Part shown: positions 1 to 7,627 of the stretch, in pieces
Layout: each line of letters opens with the position of its first letter
Position numbering within the stretch: position 1 is the stretch's first letter
NCBI RefSeq assembly: GCF_024159025.1
Contig: NZ_JAMYXC010000210.1
Coordinates: forward strand, 21,098-85,097
Reading direction: 5' to 3'
DNA length: 64,000 bases
Source: Limimaricola litoreus
GTDB taxonomy: Bacteria > Pseudomonadota > Alphaproteobacteria > Rhodobacterales > Rhodobacteraceae
Made by a program: the position numbers and the translations under genes
The notes under the pieces: generated by a model
Seen by the model: the letters and a program-made list of their open reading frames with translations, nothing else
Told to the model about the DNA's origin: nothing
Databases searched by the model: none

Positions 1-11
1 CCGGTGGAACG

Positions 12-1871
12 CTAGGCACGATCGACCGGCTCGGGCGCGATGGCGGCGACGATGGCCTCGCGCCCGCCCGCATCGCGCGCGGCGACGATCTGTTTTGAAA
101 GGCGGGCGGCGTCTTTTTCGCGCACATGTTGCACCACACTGCTCGCCGCCTCATTGGCATGGCCAAGCGCTTGCAAGGTCAGCTCTCCCATGGACAGGGA
201 GGAGAGCAGTGTCTCTCGCACGATCGCCTCCGGAGGAACCCCTTCGGCCGCAAGCCGGACCGCGTGAATGCGATCATGGGCCCGGACGACGAGGGCGGGG
301 CTCGGGAACTGGCGGCGCAGGAGCCGGACGATGCGAAGCGTCGTGTCGGGATCGTCGGTCGCAACCACGATCACCTCTGCGCGGCCGGCGCCCGCGGCCT
401 GCAGAACCTCGGCCCGCGTGCCATCGCCGAAATGAACCCGCGCGCCGAAGCGTTTCGCTTCGCGGATGCGGTCGGCGTCATGATCGAGCAAGGTGACGTT
501 GTACTTCTCGAGGAGCGGCTGCGCGACGAGTTGCCCGACCCGGCCGAACCCGATCACCAGCACCGATCCGTCGGCATCCGAGTATTCCTCGTCGATTGTC
601 TCGCGTTTCTGCTCGCTGGCCACCATGCGATAGGCGCGGTCGGACTGTGAGGAAAGGGCCATCGACAGGGTGACGATCGTCACCACGACCGAGGCCACGT
701 CGCCCGGCAGGATCAGGGCGGCGCTGGCGGCGGCGAAGAGGACGAAGCCGAACTCGCCATGTTGCGCCATGGCGAAGGCGATCCGAAGCGCGATCCGGTG
801 TTCGGTGCCGAAGGCGCGATTGACCGCGTAGATGGCGAGACCCTTGAGCACGATCAGCAGCGGCACCGCAATCGCGATCACCAGCCAGTTCTGGGCCACG
901 GCGTTCAGATCGAGCGACAGGCCGACCGCCACGAAGAACAGCCCCATGAACAGGCCCCGGAACGGCTCTATATCCGCCTCCACCTCGTGGCGAAACGAGG
1001 AGTCGGCCAGCATTACGCCGGCGATGAAGGCCCCCATCGCATAGGACAGGCCGACCGAGGCCATCACCAGGGCTGCGAACACCACGACGCCGAGCGCCGC
1101 GGCCGTCATCAGCTCGGGCGTGCGTGTGCGCGCGATGACCCGGAACATCGGGTCCAGCGCATAGCGGCCGATCGTGATCAGCAGCGCGATGGCGCCAAGG
1201 CCCAATGCAAGTGCACGCGCATTATCGGCCCAGCTTGCGTCCACGCCCGATGGTGCCAGAAGCGTGACAAGCAGCAGCAGCGGTACGATGGCCAGATCCT
1301 CGAACAGCAGCACCGCGATGGCGGTCTGCCCGAAGGGCGTGTCCCTCTCGCCGCTCTCGTCGATTTCGCGCATCACGAGGGCGGTCGACGACAGGGCGAG
1401 CCCCAGTCCGATGATAAGGGCCGCGCGCCAGTCGAGGCCGAAGAGCAGGGCCGGCACCGCGAGCAGGACCGCACAAGCAAGCACCTGCGCCAGCCCTCTC
1501 CCGAAGATGGTGCCGCGCATCTCCCACAGGCGGGCAGGCCGAAACTCGAGACCGATCACGAACAGGAACAGGACCACGCCGAACTCGGCGAAATGCAGCA
1601 GTTCCCCTGGATGCCGCGTGAAAGAGAACGACAGGCCTATGCCCGCGGCGATCCCGGCGACGAGGTAGCCGATCACCGTGCCCAGCCCCAGCGCGCGCGA
1701 CAAGGGCACGAACAGGCAGGCGAGCGCGATTAGCGCGAGGGCTTCGAGAAAGGCGATCTCCATGCCGACGAGCCCTAGGACGGTGGGCCCTTCGGTCTCC
1801 CCCGCGGCAAGGGCAGGAGCCGCGCAAGCCATCAGGCCGAGCGTGATCGGCGGAACGAGGCGAAGGCTCAT
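12..1871 (-). CDS. CPA2-family monovalent cation:proton antiporter (KefB/KefC-like)
   Basis: A 619-aa inner-membrane antiporter that exchanges K+ (or Na+) for H+. After a hydrophobic start come about a dozen membrane segments (residues ~35-420) with the CPA2 core, including GYLVAGIAAG and FLFVIGLEF. A cytosolic TrkA-N (KTN) domain begins near residue 435 with the Rossmann motif VIGFGRVGQ. The reading frame stays open further upstream. I chose the ATG at 1871 because GGGGTGAG precedes it and the N-terminus becomes signal-like; an internal ATG near 1763 is also possible. Kef proteins are gated by glutathione adducts and protect against electrophiles, which fits the GST and quinone reductases next door. 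That link is inference. It is transcribed divergently from the FMN reductase operon. Confidence 0.9.
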   Translation of the reverse strand: MSLRLVPPITLGLMACAAPALAAGETEGPTVLGLVGMEIAFLEALALIALACLFVPLSRALGLGTVIGYLVAGIAAGIGLSFSFTRHPGELLHFAEFGVVLFLFVIGLEFRPARLWEMRGTIFGRGLAQVLACAVLLAVPALLFGLDWRAALIIGLGLALSSTALVMREIDESGERDTPFGQTAIAVLLFEDLAIVPLLLLVTLLAPSGVDASWADNARALALGLGAIALLITIGRYALDPMFRVIARTRTPELMTAAALGVVVFAALVMASVGLSYAMGAFIAGVMLADSSFRHEVEADIEPFRGLFMGLFFVAVGLSLDLNAVAQNWLVIAIAVPLLIVLKGLAIYAVNRAFGTEHRIALRIAFAMAQHGEFGFVLFAAASAALILPGDVASVVVTIVTLSMALSSQSDRAYRMVASEQKRETIDEEYSDADGSVLVIGFGRVGQLVAQPLLEKYNVTLLDHDADRIREAKRFGARVHFGDGTRAEVLQAAGAGRAEVIVVATDDPDTTLRIVRLLRRQFPSPALVVRAHDRIHAVRLAAEGVPPEAIVRETLLSSLSMGELTLQALGHANEAASSVVQHVREKDAARLSKQIVAARDAGGREAIVAAIAPEPVDRA

Positions 1872-2213
1872 ACGCGGCTCACCCCGCCTGTGCTTGCGCC
1901 GGTCCTGCGATCCGCCTGTTTGTTGCAGGACTGGACAGACCCCGGATTGCAAGCCTCTGACGCCGGGCGGCAGCGGACCGCTCGCAAGGAGGCCCGGGCT
2001 TGATGCCGCGCATGACATGCGCCCCATTCGAACTTCATGCGAAACCTTTCTTTCCCGGCGTTGCAGTCGACCATCACGGATCGACCTAGATCGGTGCCTG
2101 CCGATCGGAAGTGGTTACCGATTGGTAACCGACCCGTGCCGTCGATGAACGCGAAAAAAACGGTGGGAGACATTGCGTCTCGTCCTAGGTGAGACCCAGC
2201 AGAGGAGAACGGT
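1872..2213. other. Divergent intergenic region
   Basis: These 342 bp separate the antiporter from the FMN reductase. I see no credible gene. It contains the GGTTACC/GGTAACC palindrome annotated separately, a short A-tract near 2154-2160, and the reductase ribosome-binding site (agaggagaa) just before 2214. Promoters for both flanking genes should lie here, but I could not fix -35/-10 boxes by eye. Confidence 0.5.
2113..2130. promoter_or_regulatory. Palindrome GGTTACC-N4-GGTAACC, candidate operator
   Basis: Perfect 7-4-7 inverted repeat (GGTTACC-GATT-GGTAACC), 83 bp upstream of the FMN reductase start. A related GGTAA-N4-TTACC repeat lies in the HxlR/pirin promoter at 5212-5225, so the local HxlR regulator is the natural candidate ligand. 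That assignment is inference; the repeat itself is seen. Confidence 0.5.
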
Positions 2214-2771
2214 ATGCGCATTCTGGGAATATCGGGGAGCCTGCGGCAAGGGTCCTACAACACCGCCCTGTTGCGCGCGGCGCAGGAATTGATGCCCGAT
2301 GGCGCGACACTTGCCGAAGGCAGCATTGCGGATATCCCGCTTTACAACGGCGATGAGGAAGCGGCTTCAGGAATACCCGCTGCTGTCGAAACGCTGAAGG
2401 ACCAGATCGCCAAGGCCGATGGCCTGCTGCTTTTCACGCCCGAGTACAACAACTCCATCCCCGGCGTGTTCAAGAACGCGATCGATTGGACCAGCCGCCC
2501 CGCGAAGGACATCAGCCGCGTCTTCGGCGGCAAGCCGGTGGCCGTGCTCGGCGCCTCGCCCGGCGGGTTCGGCACGATCCTGTCGCAGGATGCCTGGTTG
2601 AGCGTGCTTCGAACCCTGGGGACACGCCCATGGTGCGAGGGGCGACTCATGGTGGCGCGAGCGGGCAACGTGTTCGACGACCAGGGACGCATGACGGACG
2701 ATCAGATGCGCGACAGGCTGAAGCGGTTTCTGGCCGGTTTCTCCGCCTTCGCGGCGGCGCAATCCGACTAG
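2214..2771 (+). CDS. NADPH-dependent FMN reductase family protein (azo/quinone/chromate reductase-like)
   Basis: A 185-aa flavodoxin-like reductase. The phosphate loop GISGSLRQGSYN (residues 5-16) and the FMN isoalloxazine-binding stretch FTPEYNNSIPGVFKNAIDW (~75-93) are diagnostic of the FMN_red family, which transfers two electrons from NAD(P)H to quinones, azo compounds or metal oxyanions. Length is normal for the family (~180-190 aa). The start is set by an AGGAG site 6-10 nt upstream. It is the first gene of a run with an NTF2-like protein, a GST and a DUF5996 protein, all plausible detoxification functions, downstream of a strong palindrome. The exact electron acceptor cannot be told from sequence. 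Confidence 0.9.
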   Translation: MRILGISGSLRQGSYNTALLRAAQELMPDGATLAEGSIADIPLYNGDEEAASGIPAAVETLKDQIAKADGLLLFTPEYNNSIPGVFKNAIDWTSRPAKDISRVFGGKPVAVLGASPGGFGTILSQDAWLSVLRTLGTRPWCEGRLMVARAGNVFDDQGRMTDDQMRDRLKRFLAGFSAFAAAQSD

Positions 2772-2802
2772 GTAAAAGTACTCTTATCGAGGGGCGGATC
2801 AC

Positions 2803-3195
2803 ATGGACGAACCCGCACATCGCAGCACGCATGAGGTCTTCGAGGATCATCTCGATCTGGCGCAGCAGGGGCGGTTCGAGGAGGACATCGCGCGCAACTT
2901 CTCTGAAGATTGCGTGGTGCTGACCAATCGCGGTGTTTTTCATGGGCATGAGGGCCTGCGCCAGCTGGCCGGCATGCTGCAGAACGAAATTCCCGACGCG
3001 GAGTATGGATACATCAACCGACTCGTCGAGGGGCGCTTCGCCTTGCTCGAATGGACGGCCGATTGCGGCGCGGTCGCGGTGCATGACGGCGCGGATTCCT
3101 TCGTGATCGAAGACGGCAAGGTTGTCGCACAGACGATCCATTACACCTTGAGCCTGCGCGATCCGAAGGCGCTTTCACACGGTGCCGCCTCCTAG
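2803..3195 (+). CDS. NTF2-like / SnoaL-like domain protein
   Basis: A 130-aa protein of the NTF2-like cone fold. Visible hallmarks are the N-terminal helical segment HEVFEDHLDLAQQGRFEEDI, the strand motif DCVVLTNRGVFHGHEGL (~residues 33-49) and the later FALLEWTADCGAV and SFVIEDGKVVAQTIHY strands. Family members are either polyketide-cyclase-like enzymes or small ligand-binding proteins, so a specific reaction cannot be assigned. It lies 31 bp after the FMN reductase and 43 bp before the GST, so is probably co-transcribed. Its role in the electrophile-defence cluster is unknown. Confidence 0.75.
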   Translation: MDEPAHRSTHEVFEDHLDLAQQGRFEEDIARNFSEDCVVLTNRGVFHGHEGLRQLAGMLQNEIPDAEYGYINRLVEGRFALLEWTADCGAVAVHDGADSFVIEDGKVVAQTIHYTLSLRDPKALSHGAAS

Positions 3196-3238
3196 GCAAC
3201 TGCAACCCGGTTCAAACGATTTCAAAAGGATATCAATC

Positions 3239-3868
3239 ATGCCGATGCTCTACACCATGCCTGGAACCTGCTCGTTATCGCCGAACATCGCCGTGGCCTG
3301 GCTCGATGCGCCGGTCGAGGTTCATGCCATGGCCTACGGCGATCACAAGAAGGACGACTATCTGGCGATCAATCCGAAGGGAAAGGTCCCGGCGCTGCGC
3401 TTCGATGATGGCGACGTGCTGACCGAAGCCTCGGCGATCCTCGCGTGGCTCGGGGCCGCGCATGGCGGCGAAGGCTATGCGCGCGATACGAAGCTCGGCC
3501 GCAAGGAAGCCGAGGCGCTGTCCTACATGACCTCGGAGGTTCACGCCGATTATGGCGGACATTTCGGGCCCCAGAACTTCGCCGAAACGGATGCGGCGAT
3601 CGAGGAGGTCAGGCGCAAGACCTACGAGAAGCTCGACGGTCACTACCGGCGGATAGACGGCATCCTGAACGATAATGGCGGCGAATGGTATCTCGGCCAG
3701 CGCAGCTTTGCCGACACGTTCCTCTATGTGCTGACGCGCTGGATCGAGAAGACGCCCCTGTCCTTCGACGATTACCCGGCCCTGAAAAAGCATCTCGGGC
3801 GCATGGAGGCCGACGAGGGGGTCCAGCTGGCGCTGAAGCGCCAGAACATGGAGCCGATCGGGGCATGA
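3239..3868 (+). CDS. Glutathione S-transferase family protein
   Basis: A 209-aa cytosolic GST. The N-terminal thioredoxin-like domain (1-~80) starts MLYTMPGTCSLSPNIAVAW and has the cis-proline segment NPKGKVPAL and the glutathione-binding motif LTEASAILAWL. An all-helical C-terminal domain follows, with the WYLGQRSFADTFLYVLTRW N-capping/hydrophobic-staple region. The frame is open from 3182, but ATG 3239 has an AAAGGA site at proper distance and starts at the family N-terminus. The stop codon overlaps the next start (ATGA), so translation is probably coupled to the DUF5996 gene. Substrate unknown; conjugation or dehalogenation of electrophiles fits the context. Confidence 0.9.
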   Translation: MPMLYTMPGTCSLSPNIAVAWLDAPVEVHAMAYGDHKKDDYLAINPKGKVPALRFDDGDVLTEASAILAWLGAAHGGEGYARDTKLGRKEAEALSYMTSEVHADYGGHFGPQNFAETDAAIEEVRRKTYEKLDGHYRRIDGILNDNGGEWYLGQRSFADTFLYVLTRWIEKTPLSFDDYPALKKHLGRMEADEGVQLALKRQNMEPIGA

Positions 3869-4821
3869 GCGGGTCGGTCGCGAAAGGCTGGCCGCCGTTG
3901 CCCTATGCCGATTGGGCCGAGACCTGCGGCATGTTGCACATGGCGTCGCAGATCCTGGGCAAGTATCGCCTCGCGCATACGCCATGGGTCAATCATTCCT
4001 GGCATGCGACGCTTTACGTCACGCCGCGCGGTCTGAGCACGGGCCCGGTGCATGAGGCCAAGGGCTGCTTCAGCCTCGATCTGGATCTCGTCGCGCACCG
4101 GTTGGTCGTTCAGGCCGATGGCGGCGCACAGGACGGCTTTGCGCTCGAAGCGATGAGCGTGGCGGATTTCCTGGCGCGCACGCGCGCGGCGGTCGAGAGA
4201 TGCGGGGGGACGTTCGATATTCACGGCGCGCCGAACGAGATGCCGAACGCGGTGCCCTTTGCCGAAGACACCGAAACGCGCCCCTATGATGCCGAGGCGG
4301 TATCCCGATATCACGGCGCGCTCTTGCGCATCGTCCCGGTGTTCGAGCGTTTCCGTACCGGCTTTCTCGGCAAGGTCTCGCCCGTGCATCTGTTCTGGGG
4401 CTCGTTCGATCTGGCTGTGACGAGGTTCACGGGGCGGCGCGCGCCGCTGCACCCCGCGGGCATCCCGAATCTGCCGGATGACGTGGCGCAGGAGGCCTAT
4501 AGCCACGAGGTCTCGTCGGCGGGATTCTGGCCGGGCGGCAACGGCGTGGATGAGCCGATGTTCTACTCCTATGCCTATCCGGCCCCGGATGGGTTTGCCG
4601 ATCAGCCGGTCGCGCCGGCAGAAGCGCGGTTCGACGAGACGCTTGGGGAATTCCTGCTGCCCTATGCGGCCGTTCAGGCAAGCGACGACCCCGCGGCCAT
4701 GCTGATGTCCTTTTTACAATCGACCTACGAGGCGGCGGCGAAGACGGGCGGCTGGGATCGGTCCAGCCTCGAATGCGCGTTCGGGCGGCCCGGCGTGCCT
4801 CGCCCCGTTCACCGGGATTGA
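3865..4821 (+). CDS. DUF5996 family protein
   Basis: A 318-aa protein of a conserved but functionally uncharacterised family. Recognisable pieces are the N-terminal WPPLPYADWAETCGMLHM, the TPWVNHSWHATLYVTPRG segment (~residues 37-54), FWGSFDLAVTRFTGRRAP (~175-192) and the HEVSSAGFWPGGN motif (~215-227). These histidine/tryptophan-rich conserved stretches could form a cofactor or metal site, but this is speculation. The ATG overlaps the GST stop by 4 nt. The gene ends immediately against the convergent HxlR gene with no intergenic space. Its place in a reductase/GST operon is the only functional hint. Confidence 0.8.
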   Translation: MSGSVAKGWPPLPYADWAETCGMLHMASQILGKYRLAHTPWVNHSWHATLYVTPRGLSTGPVHEAKGCFSLDLDLVAHRLVVQADGGAQDGFALEAMSVADFLARTRAAVERCGGTFDIHGAPNEMPNAVPFAEDTETRPYDAEAVSRYHGALLRIVPVFERFRTGFLGKVSPVHLFWGSFDLAVTRFTGRRAPLHPAGIPNLPDDVAQEAYSHEVSSAGFWPGGNGVDEPMFYSYAYPAPDGFADQPVAPAEARFDETLGEFLLPYAAVQASDDPAAMLMSFLQSTYEAAAKTGGWDRSSLECAFGRPGVPRPVHRD

Positions 4822-5163
4822 TCAGGCCGGGCTATCCGGCGGAGCAGACTTCAGCTTTCGTCCCACCGCATCGAAGGACTTCAGGATCGCATGAACCTCG
4901 AGGCCCAGTTCGGTCAGGCCGTAGGTGACCTTGGGCGGGATCGTTTCTTCCTGCACGCGCCAGACCAGACCATCCTGCTCCAGTTCCCGAAGCCGGCTTG
5001 TCAGCACCTTGGGAGAAATCGGGGGCAGGCGGCGCTGTATGGCGGTGAACCGGGTCGGGCCGTCCTCGCCCAGCAAGTAGACGATATGCGTCTTCCAGCG
5101 CCCTGTCATCACCCGCAGGATCGGGTCTGCCGGGCAGAGATCGGGGGTGATGTCTTTCGTCAC
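4822..5163 (-). CDS. HxlR-family winged-helix transcriptional regulator
   Basis: A 113-aa MarR-like HxlR regulator. The family signature is clear: a cysteine-containing N-terminus (DLCPADPILRVMTGRWKTHIVYLL, Cys at residue 9), then RFTAIQRRLPPISPKVLTSRLRELEQDGLVWR as the recognition helix and wing. HxlR members such as YodB, CatR and HypR sense quinones or disulfide stress through that N-terminal cysteine. The start is GTG 5163, preceded by GAGGAAA. It is divergent from the pirin gene, and the shared promoter carries GGTAA/TTACC repeats. It probably represses pirin-wrbA and possibly the FMN reductase operon (inference). Confidence 0.9.
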   Translation of the reverse strand: MTKDITPDLCPADPILRVMTGRWKTHIVYLLGEDGPTRFTAIQRRLPPISPKVLTSRLRELEQDGLVWRVQEETIPPKVTYGLTELGLEVHAILKSFDAVGRKLKSAPPDSPA

Positions 5164-5211
5164 GGTGGTTTCCTCGGGTGCTGCGCGAAACCGGTAAGCC
5201 GCTATCCGAAA

Positions 5212-5225
5212 GGTAACGACTTACC
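5212..5225. promoter_or_regulatory. GGTAA-N4-TTACC repeat in HxlR/pirin promoter
   Basis: Inverted repeat GGTAA-CGAC-TTACC midway between the divergent HxlR and pirin genes, with a further GGTAA half-site at 5193-5197. It resembles the palindrome at 2113-2130 with the half-sites in the opposite arrangement. Candidate autoregulatory operator for the HxlR protein. Confidence 0.45.
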
Positions 5226-5284
5226 AGCCGAGGTCAGGGAGCTATATCAGTGAAAACCGAACGGCAAGCCAAGGAGTGCCCGTC

Positions 5285-6247
5285 ATGAGCTGGAGCCCAT
5301 GCCCCGACCCGGTCCTCGGAGACAGAGAGACGGTGAACGCGGTCGAAACCCTGATCGTGCCGCGCGCGGTGGATCTGGGCGAGATGGAGGTTCGCCGCGC
5401 CCTTCCGTCCACCAAGCGCCAGATGGTCGGGCCGTTCATCTTCTTCGACCAGATGGGGCCGGCTGAATTCCTGACGGATCACGGCATCGACGTGCGCCCC
5501 CATCCGCACATCAACCTCGCGACGCTGACCTATCTGTTCGAGGGCGAGATCCTGCACCGCGACTCGCTTGGCACCGAACAGACCATTCGCCCGGGCGCGG
5601 TCAACTGGATGAAGGCGGGGCAGGGCATCGTCCATTCGGAGCGCACATCGGAGAAGAAGAAACAGACCGGTCAGCGTCTTTTCGGCCTGCAGACCTGGAT
5701 GGCCCTGCCCGAGGCGCAGGAGGAATCCGCGCCGGAATTCATTCATCACGGATCGGACAATCTGCCGCTGTTCGAAGCCGAGGGGATCAAGGCGCGCATC
5801 ATTGCCGGGCAGGCCTTTGGCAAGACCTCCGCCCTCAAGACGTCCTCCGAGACGCTCTATGGCGACATCGAGCTTCAGGCGGGCAGGCAGATGCCGATCG
5901 ACGCCGATTACGAGGAGCGCGCCCTCTACACGATCTCTGGCGAAATCGAGATCGCGGGGGACCGCTTCGAACCCGGCCAGCTTCTGGTCCTGCGCCCCGG
6001 CGATGCGATCACCGTGCGGGCCAGATCGACGGCGCGCTTCATGCTCTTCGGCGGCGCGCCGATGGGTGGGCCCCGCTACATCTGGTGGAACTTCGTCTCG
6101 TCGCGCCCCGAGCGGATCGAGGCCGCCAAGGAGGAATGGGCCAGGGGTCGGTTCGACACCGTGCCGGGCGACGAGGAGGATTTCATCCCCCTGCCGCAGG
6201 ACAGGACCAAGCCGCGGCGCGCCATGGGCGGTGTCTACTACCCTTGA
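5285..6247 (+). CDS. Pirin family protein
   Basis: A 320-aa bicupin of the pirin family. The N-terminal cupin shows the metal-ligand block HPHINLATLTYLFEGEILHRD and the GAVNWMKAGQGIVHSERT segment (~residues 105-122). The C-terminal cupin includes the YTISGEIEIAGDRFEPGQLL stretch. Bacterial pirins bind Fe(II); some have quercetin dioxygenase activity and others modulate enzymes. GTG 5276 is in frame, but ATG 5285 is better placed after AAGGAG. Immediately downstream is a perfect Shine-Dalgarno followed by a 17-codon stub of a dioxygenase gene, suggesting that a gene was lost between pirin and wrbA. Confidence 0.9.
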   Translation: MSWSPCPDPVLGDRETVNAVETLIVPRAVDLGEMEVRRALPSTKRQMVGPFIFFDQMGPAEFLTDHGIDVRPHPHINLATLTYLFEGEILHRDSLGTEQTIRPGAVNWMKAGQGIVHSERTSEKKKQTGQRLFGLQTWMALPEAQEESAPEFIHHGSDNLPLFEAEGIKARIIAGQAFGKTSALKTSSETLYGDIELQAGRQMPIDADYEERALYTISGEIEIAGDRFEPGQLLVLRPGDAITVRARSTARFMLFGGAPMGGPRYIWWNFVSSRPERIEAAKEEWARGRFDTVPGDEEDFIPLPQDRTKPRRAMGGVYYP

Positions 6248-6271
6248 ATCATCGCACGAAAGGAGGCCCGC

Positions 6272-6325
6272 ATGACGCAGGCGATCCATGGTCTTCATCA
6301 GGTCACGCCCAAGGAACACGGCTGA
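6272..6325 (+). pseudogene. 17-codon stub resembling the start of an MhqO-like ring-cleaving dioxygenase
   Basis: An AAAGGAGG site is followed 6 nt later by an ATG reading MTQAIHGLHQVTPKEHG and a TGA. The first dozen residues match the start of vicinal-oxygen-chelate dioxygenases: the two full homologues in this window start MLTQIKGLHHTT and MMTLGIHHVTA. The metal-ligand histidine region is just reached before the frame ends, and nothing downstream continues the family. I read this as the 5' remnant left when the gene was deleted. A chance short frame is the alternative, but the strong ribosome-binding site and similarity argue against it. Confidence 0.5.
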
Positions 6326-6376
6326 TGCGCCTCCGTTGACCCCCCGATCCTACCAACCACAGCAAAGGAGACATGA

Positions 6377-6967
6377 ATGTCCACCAAGATCGCCATCATC
6401 TTCTATTCCACCTACGGAACCAACCATGGCATCGCGCTCGAAGCCGCGCGTGCGGCCGAGGCCGCCGGGGCGGAAGTCCGGCTGCGCCGCGTGCGGGAAA
6501 CTGCGCCGCGCGAGGTGGTGGAAGGCCAGCAGGCCTGGCGCGAGCAGCTCGAGAAGATGCAGGATATCCCCGAAGTGTCCCTCGACGACATGGAGTGGGC
6601 AAACGGCTATTTCATTTCCGTGCCGACCCGCTTCGGCGTTCCGGCCAGCCAGTTCCGGGCCTTCGTCGATACGCTGGGGCCGTTGTGGCAAACGGGTGCG
6701 CTCGCCAACAAGGCCGTCACCGCGACCACCTCGGCGCAGAACCCGCATGGTGGACAGGAGACCACGCTTCAGTCGATCTACGTCACGGCCATGCACTGGG
6801 GCTCGGTCATCGTTGCGCCGGGGTATGCAGACCCGGTGAAGTTCGAGGATGGCGGCAACCCCTATGGCTATTCCTGCACGCCCGGGCCCCTGGACGAGAC
6901 GGGCAAGAAGTCGGTCGAGTTCCAGGCCAGGCGCCTGGTCGAGTATGCCGGGAAACTCGCTCGGTAA
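6377..6967 (+). CDS. wrbA: NAD(P)H:quinone oxidoreductase, WrbA type
   Basis: A 196-aa flavodoxin-fold quinone reductase that reduces quinones to hydroquinones by two-electron transfer, avoiding semiquinone radicals. The FMN phosphate loop YSTYGTNHGIA is at residues 10-20. PTRFGVPASQFRAFVD (~79-94) and the TTSAQNPHGGQETTLQS block (~114-130) are WrbA signatures. Length matches the family. An AAAGGAGA site precedes the ATG. It follows the pirin gene and the dioxygenase stub, and is followed by two strong hairpins shared with the convergent doxX gene. Confidence 0.93.
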   Translation: MSTKIAIIFYSTYGTNHGIALEAARAAEAAGAEVRLRRVRETAPREVVEGQQAWREQLEKMQDIPEVSLDDMEWANGYFISVPTRFGVPASQFRAFVDTLGPLWQTGALANKAVTATTSAQNPHGGQETTLQSIYVTAMHWGSVIVAPGYADPVKFEDGGNPYGYSCTPGPLDETGKKSVEFQARRLVEYAGKLAR

Positions 6968-6989
6968 GAGCCAAGGCGCACAGAAATGA

Positions 6990-7053
6990 ACGGACCACCG
7001 TGACACGGTGGTCCGTCAATCCGACAACGGCCGCGGGCATTGCCCGCGGCCGT
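6990..7053. terminator. Two tandem hairpins between convergent wrbA and doxX
   Basis: Hairpin 1 has an 11-bp perfect stem (6990-7000 with 7006-7016, loop TGACA). Hairpin 2 has a 12-bp GC-rich stem (7027-7038 with 7042-7053, loop ATT). They lie in the gap between two converging genes and probably terminate transcription from both sides. T-tracts are weak, as is common in high-GC genomes. Confidence 0.7.
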
Positions 7054-7062
7054 CTTGCAGTA

Positions 7063-7506
7063 TCAGCCGCGATTTCGCTTCAGAGCATAGGCCCCGTCGC
7101 CCAGCAGGGCCTGAACGACAAGGGTGACCGCCCAGAACGCCGGGAATTCCCAGCCGCCGCCTTCGTTGGAAAAGAAGAAGCCGGCCGCGCCATGCGGCAC
7201 GTAGATCGAACCGAGCAGGATCGGGACCAGCGCCAGCGAGACCCAGCGGCTGTAGAGCCCGAGGATCAGGGCGATGCCACCGAAAAGCTCGGCCAGGATG
7301 ACGAGATAGGCGAGCGGTTCGGGCAGGCCGAGGCTGGCGAAGTAGCCGGCCGTCCCGGCAGGCGTGAAGATGAAGATCTTCAGACCGGCATGGGCGAGAA
7401 AGAAGATGCCCATGGTGACACGAAGGATCGTGGCGGCGAGGTCCGCATTGGTGACGCCCTCGATGAGGGTCGGTCGCGAAGAGGTCTGGGTGTTGGCATA
7501 GGTCAT
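7063..7506 (-). CDS. DoxX family membrane protein
   Basis: A 147-aa integral membrane protein with four predicted membrane segments: TILRVTMGIFFLAHAGLKI, LAYLVILAELFGGIALILGLY, VSLALVPILLGSIYVPH and the C-terminal PAFWAVTLVVQALLG. The G-x-x-F-LxHAG-LK and ELFGGIALILGLYSR motifs are typical of DoxX/DoxD quinol-oxidase-related proteins, often induced by oxidative or quinone stress. ATG 7506 is favoured over an upstream start by an AAGGAG site. It is 121 bp downstream of a LysR gene on the same strand. Confidence 0.85.
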   Translation of the reverse strand: MTYANTQTSSRPTLIEGVTNADLAATILRVTMGIFFLAHAGLKIFIFTPAGTAGYFASLGLPEPLAYLVILAELFGGIALILGLYSRWVSLALVPILLGSIYVPHGAAGFFFSNEGGGWEFPAFWAVTLVVQALLGDGAYALKRNRG

Positions 7507-7627
7507 GTCGGTTCTCCTTGAGGCCGCATGTCGCGGCATGTCGCTGTTAAGGAGAACATGACCTCCTTCCTGCCGAATTATAATCCACCGAATTGGAAGA
7601 TGATTGCATCCGGTATGGAATGAATGA

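Noticed and set aside
759..1733. Long plus-strand open frame opposite the antiporter gene
   Set aside because: Arg/Gln/His-rich low-complexity translation without a domain. It is antisense to a well-supported membrane protein.
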